6,814 bases of DNA, taken from positions 1 to 6,814 of the forward strand of contig DAOWAC010000056.1 of NCBI GenBank assembly GCA_030634785.1. The letters run 5' to 3'. Source of the stretch: Chloroflexota bacterium. GTDB taxonomy: Archaea; Iainarchaeota; Iainarchaeia; Iainarchaeales; GCA-2688035. The notes beneath the pieces were generated by a model. That model did not search any database. It was not told the DNA's origin and saw nothing but the letters and a program-made list of their open reading frames with translations. The position numbers and the translations under genes are program-made. Positions 5,618 through 6,814 of the stretch are shown here, piece after piece. How positions within the stretch are numbered: position 1 is the stretch's first letter; every line of letters starts with the position of its first letter.

Positions 5618-5651
5618 GCCCAAAGAAAGCAAAAAGTATATTAAGCTTTGA
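5586..5651 (+). CDS. Candidate 21-residue lysine-rich micropeptide
   Basis: In the 200-nt gap before the KaiC-like gene, ATG 5586 opens a frame ending at TGA 5649-5651. The peptide starts MQTKPKEFTYKPKE and ends YIKL, with seven Lys in 21 residues. An AT box (AAATATTTT, 5557-5565) lies about 25 nt upstream, the leaderless spacing of neighbouring genes. The composition is less like translated AT-rich spacer than expected, with Pro, Lys, Glu and Tyr codons throughout. An in-frame direct repeat encoding FTYK extends upstream of the ATG, but a TAA at 5565 closes that frame, so it could instead be a remnant of a longer gene. No family is recognised. Confidence 0.35.
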   Translation: MQTKPKEFTYKPKESKKYIKL

Positions 5652-5684
5652 GTCATTTATAATTTAGTTTAATTGGAATAGGAG
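5634..5684 (+). promoter_or_regulatory. Promoter and ribosome binding site region of the KaiC-like gene
   Basis: Two TATA-like elements precede the ATG at 5695: GTATATTAA (5636-5644) and TTTATAATT (5656-5664). The first would give a leader of about 29 nt containing the AGGAG site (5680-5684), so it is the better fit. The second would start transcription just after that site. Which is used cannot be told from sequence. Confidence 0.4.
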
Positions 5685-5694
5685 TGAATTTAAT

Positions 5695-6435
5695 ATGGAA
5701 CGAATCAAAACAGGAATTACAGGACTTGATGGACTTATTGAAGGCGGTTTTCCCGCAGGAAGAAGCGTTTTGATAAGCGGAGCATGTGGAACAGGAAAAA
5801 CTATTATGTGCATGCAATATATTTACAGCGGAGCACTTGAATACAACGAACCAGGAGTTTATGTTACACTTGATGAAAGACCAAACCTCATAAGAGAAGA
5901 CGTACTGAGATTTGGCTGGGACCTTAAATCACTTGAAGAAAAAAATATGCTAAACATTGTCGACGGAAGCATTGCAAAATTGGGAATGCCATCCGAAGAA
6001 GAATACAGCTTACCAGTAACAGGATATGATGTTGACAAACTCTTGCTTGAAATCATGCGGGTAATTAAAAGAATTGAAGCAAAAAGAGTTGTAATTGACA
6101 GCATTCCAGCACTTGGATTCAATTTTGAAAACCCGACAGAAGTAAGAAAAGCAATTCTAAAACTTAGCTACATGCTTATGAGAAGCGGAGTAACATCCAT
6201 ACTTGTTTCAGAAATGCAGGAAGGCATGAACAAATTTGGAAAATACGGTGTTGAAGAATATGTAGTGGACGGAGTAATAGTATTGCACTATATGGGAGTA
6301 GGAACTCAGAGTAATAGAACAATGCATATTAGAAAAATGAGGGCAACAAAACATTCTGAGGATTTGCACCCGCTTGAAATAACAGAAAAAGGAATTTCGG
6401 TTCACAAAATTGAAGAAGAATACGGCGAAGTCTAA
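5695..6435 (+). CDS. Single-domain KaiC-like RecA-superfamily ATPase
   Basis: This 246-residue protein is one KaiC domain, as in the many archaeal KaiC/RAD55-type ATPases. It opens with the family signature TGITGLDGLIEGGFPAGRSVLISG and has Walker A at 29-36 (GACGTGKT), an acidic pair Asp60-Glu61 (TLDERP) where KaiC has its catalytic Glu-Glu, Walker B ending at Asp135 (RVVIDS) and the C-terminal KMRATKHS (214-221), matching the KaiC KMRGSKH motif. Cyanobacterial KaiC has two such domains and phosphorylation sites; this protein has one and nothing to suggest a clock role. Members are thought to act in signalling or nucleic-acid transactions, but the target here is unknown. The start is supported by AGGAG 10 nt upstream. 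It converges with lysS, with 28 nt between stops and no clear terminator. Confidence 0.92.
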   Translation: MERIKTGITGLDGLIEGGFPAGRSVLISGACGTGKTIMCMQYIYSGALEYNEPGVYVTLDERPNLIREDVLRFGWDLKSLEEKNMLNIVDGSIAKLGMPSEEEYSLPVTGYDVDKLLLEIMRVIKRIEAKRVVIDSIPALGFNFENPTEVRKAILKLSYMLMRSGVTSILVSEMQEGMNKFGKYGVEEYVVDGVIVLHYMGVGTQSNRTMHIRKMRATKHSEDLHPLEITEKGISVHKIEEEYGEV

Positions 6436-6463
6436 GTTGCCATTATTCTTTAATCCAATTCAA

Positions 6464-6814
6464 TCAATTACCAGTTTCTTTTAGTCTAGACAAGCATTTT
6501 TCTTTTCCCAAAGCAAGAATTAACAAACCCGCTCTTGGTCCAGATTCCTTTCCTGTTAAGGCAAGGTAAATCGCCTTAAACAACTGCTTTGGTTTTACAC
6601 TATTTGCCTTTGCTTCCTCAAAAATTGCCTGCTGCAGTTCATTAGCAGAATCAAGTCCTGAAAGCTTTTTTGCAACAGTTGGCAAAAGCTTTCTTGCAGA
6701 AACATCCATTGCACTGGTTTCCTTTTCTGAAAGGGATTCAAGAAAAGAAATTTTAAATTCCTGCGGAGCATATTTTTCAAGCCAGCCACGCGCCATTTTA
6801 ATACGCTCAGTTAA
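6464..6814 (-). CDS. lysS: Class I lysyl-tRNA synthetase, C-terminal part (5' end outside the window)
   Basis: Class I LysRS charges tRNA-Lys with a Rossmann-fold catalytic domain and is the form used by many archaea and a few bacteria. Only the last 117 codons are present; the frame stays open through the right edge (LTERIK before the internal Met at 6796). The visible part is the C-terminal helical anticodon-binding region: ARGWLEKYAPQEFK, resembling the family's NWVEKYAPEE, then a helical stretch and LFKAIYLALTGKESGPRAG followed by LGKE, the conserved end of class I LysRS and related GluRS. The catalytic HIGH and KMSKS-like motifs would be off the window. The GPRAG ending and WLEKYAP favour LysRS over GluRS. 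The stop is TGA at 6466-6464. Confidence 0.82.
   Translation of the reverse strand, partial: LTERIKMARGWLEKYAPQEFKISFLESLSEKETSAMDVSARKLLPTVAKKLSGLDSANELQQAIFEEAKANSVKPKQLFKAIYLALTGKESGPRAGLLILALGKEKCLSRLKETGN

Noticed and set aside
5500..5694. CRISPR-like or iteron-like array from the CCTACAA repeats
   Set aside because: Only two 13-bp copies and one 7-bp copy occur, with unequal spacing of 51 and 40 bp and no dyad, so an array or origin is not supported.

Overview
The window is a gene-dense, A+T-rich stretch of an archaeal chromosome. The archaeal assignment rests on a RadA recombinase, an archaeal-type SRP (7S) RNA, a short archaeal-type triosephosphate isomerase, the C-terminus of a class I lysyl-tRNA synthetase, TATA-type promoters about 26 nt upstream of leaderless starts, and T-tract terminators. 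The compact layout, small proteins and a bacterial-looking RelA/SpoT gene suggest a DPANN lineage such as Woesearchaeota or Pacearchaeota, but that placement is inference.

Layout, left to right. radA (+) enters from the left edge, carries an apparent one-base frameshift near its 3' end, and converges on a small EF-Tu-domain-II-like gene (-). That small gene is divergent from the SRP RNA gene (+, about 1245-1501). Next is a short protein with a histone-H1-like lysine tail (+), whose stop codon overlaps the stop of a converging HPF/RaiA-like gene (-). The HPF-like gene lies 3 nt downstream of tpiA (-) in an operon. A divergent promoter region separates tpiA from a 622-residue long RelA/SpoT homologue (+). 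A 297-nt AT-rich gap with a possible 32-codon ORF follows, then a Nudix hydrolase (+), a 200-nt gap with a possible 21-codon ORF, and a single-domain KaiC-like ATPase (+). The KaiC-like gene converges on the 3' end of class I lysS (-), which leaves the window at the right edge.

The most interesting part is 1837-5493. A long RSH protein is uncommon in Archaea. This one keeps the synthetase, TGS, zinc-finger and ACT regions, but its HD hydrolase motifs are destroyed, so it is predicted to make but not degrade (p)ppGpp. It is divergent from an operon containing a probable ribosome-hibernation protein and is followed by a Nudix hydrolase. A dormancy or starvation module is a reasonable hypothesis, but linkage is the only evidence here.

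Two gene-start architectures recur. The lysine-tail protein, the Nudix gene and the two candidate micro-ORFs have a TATA-like box 22-27 nt upstream of the start and no Shine-Dalgarno (leaderless). The EF-like, tpiA and RSH genes have a box centred 36-40 nt upstream plus a Shine-Dalgarno. Both divergent pairs appear to share one near-palindromic AT box.
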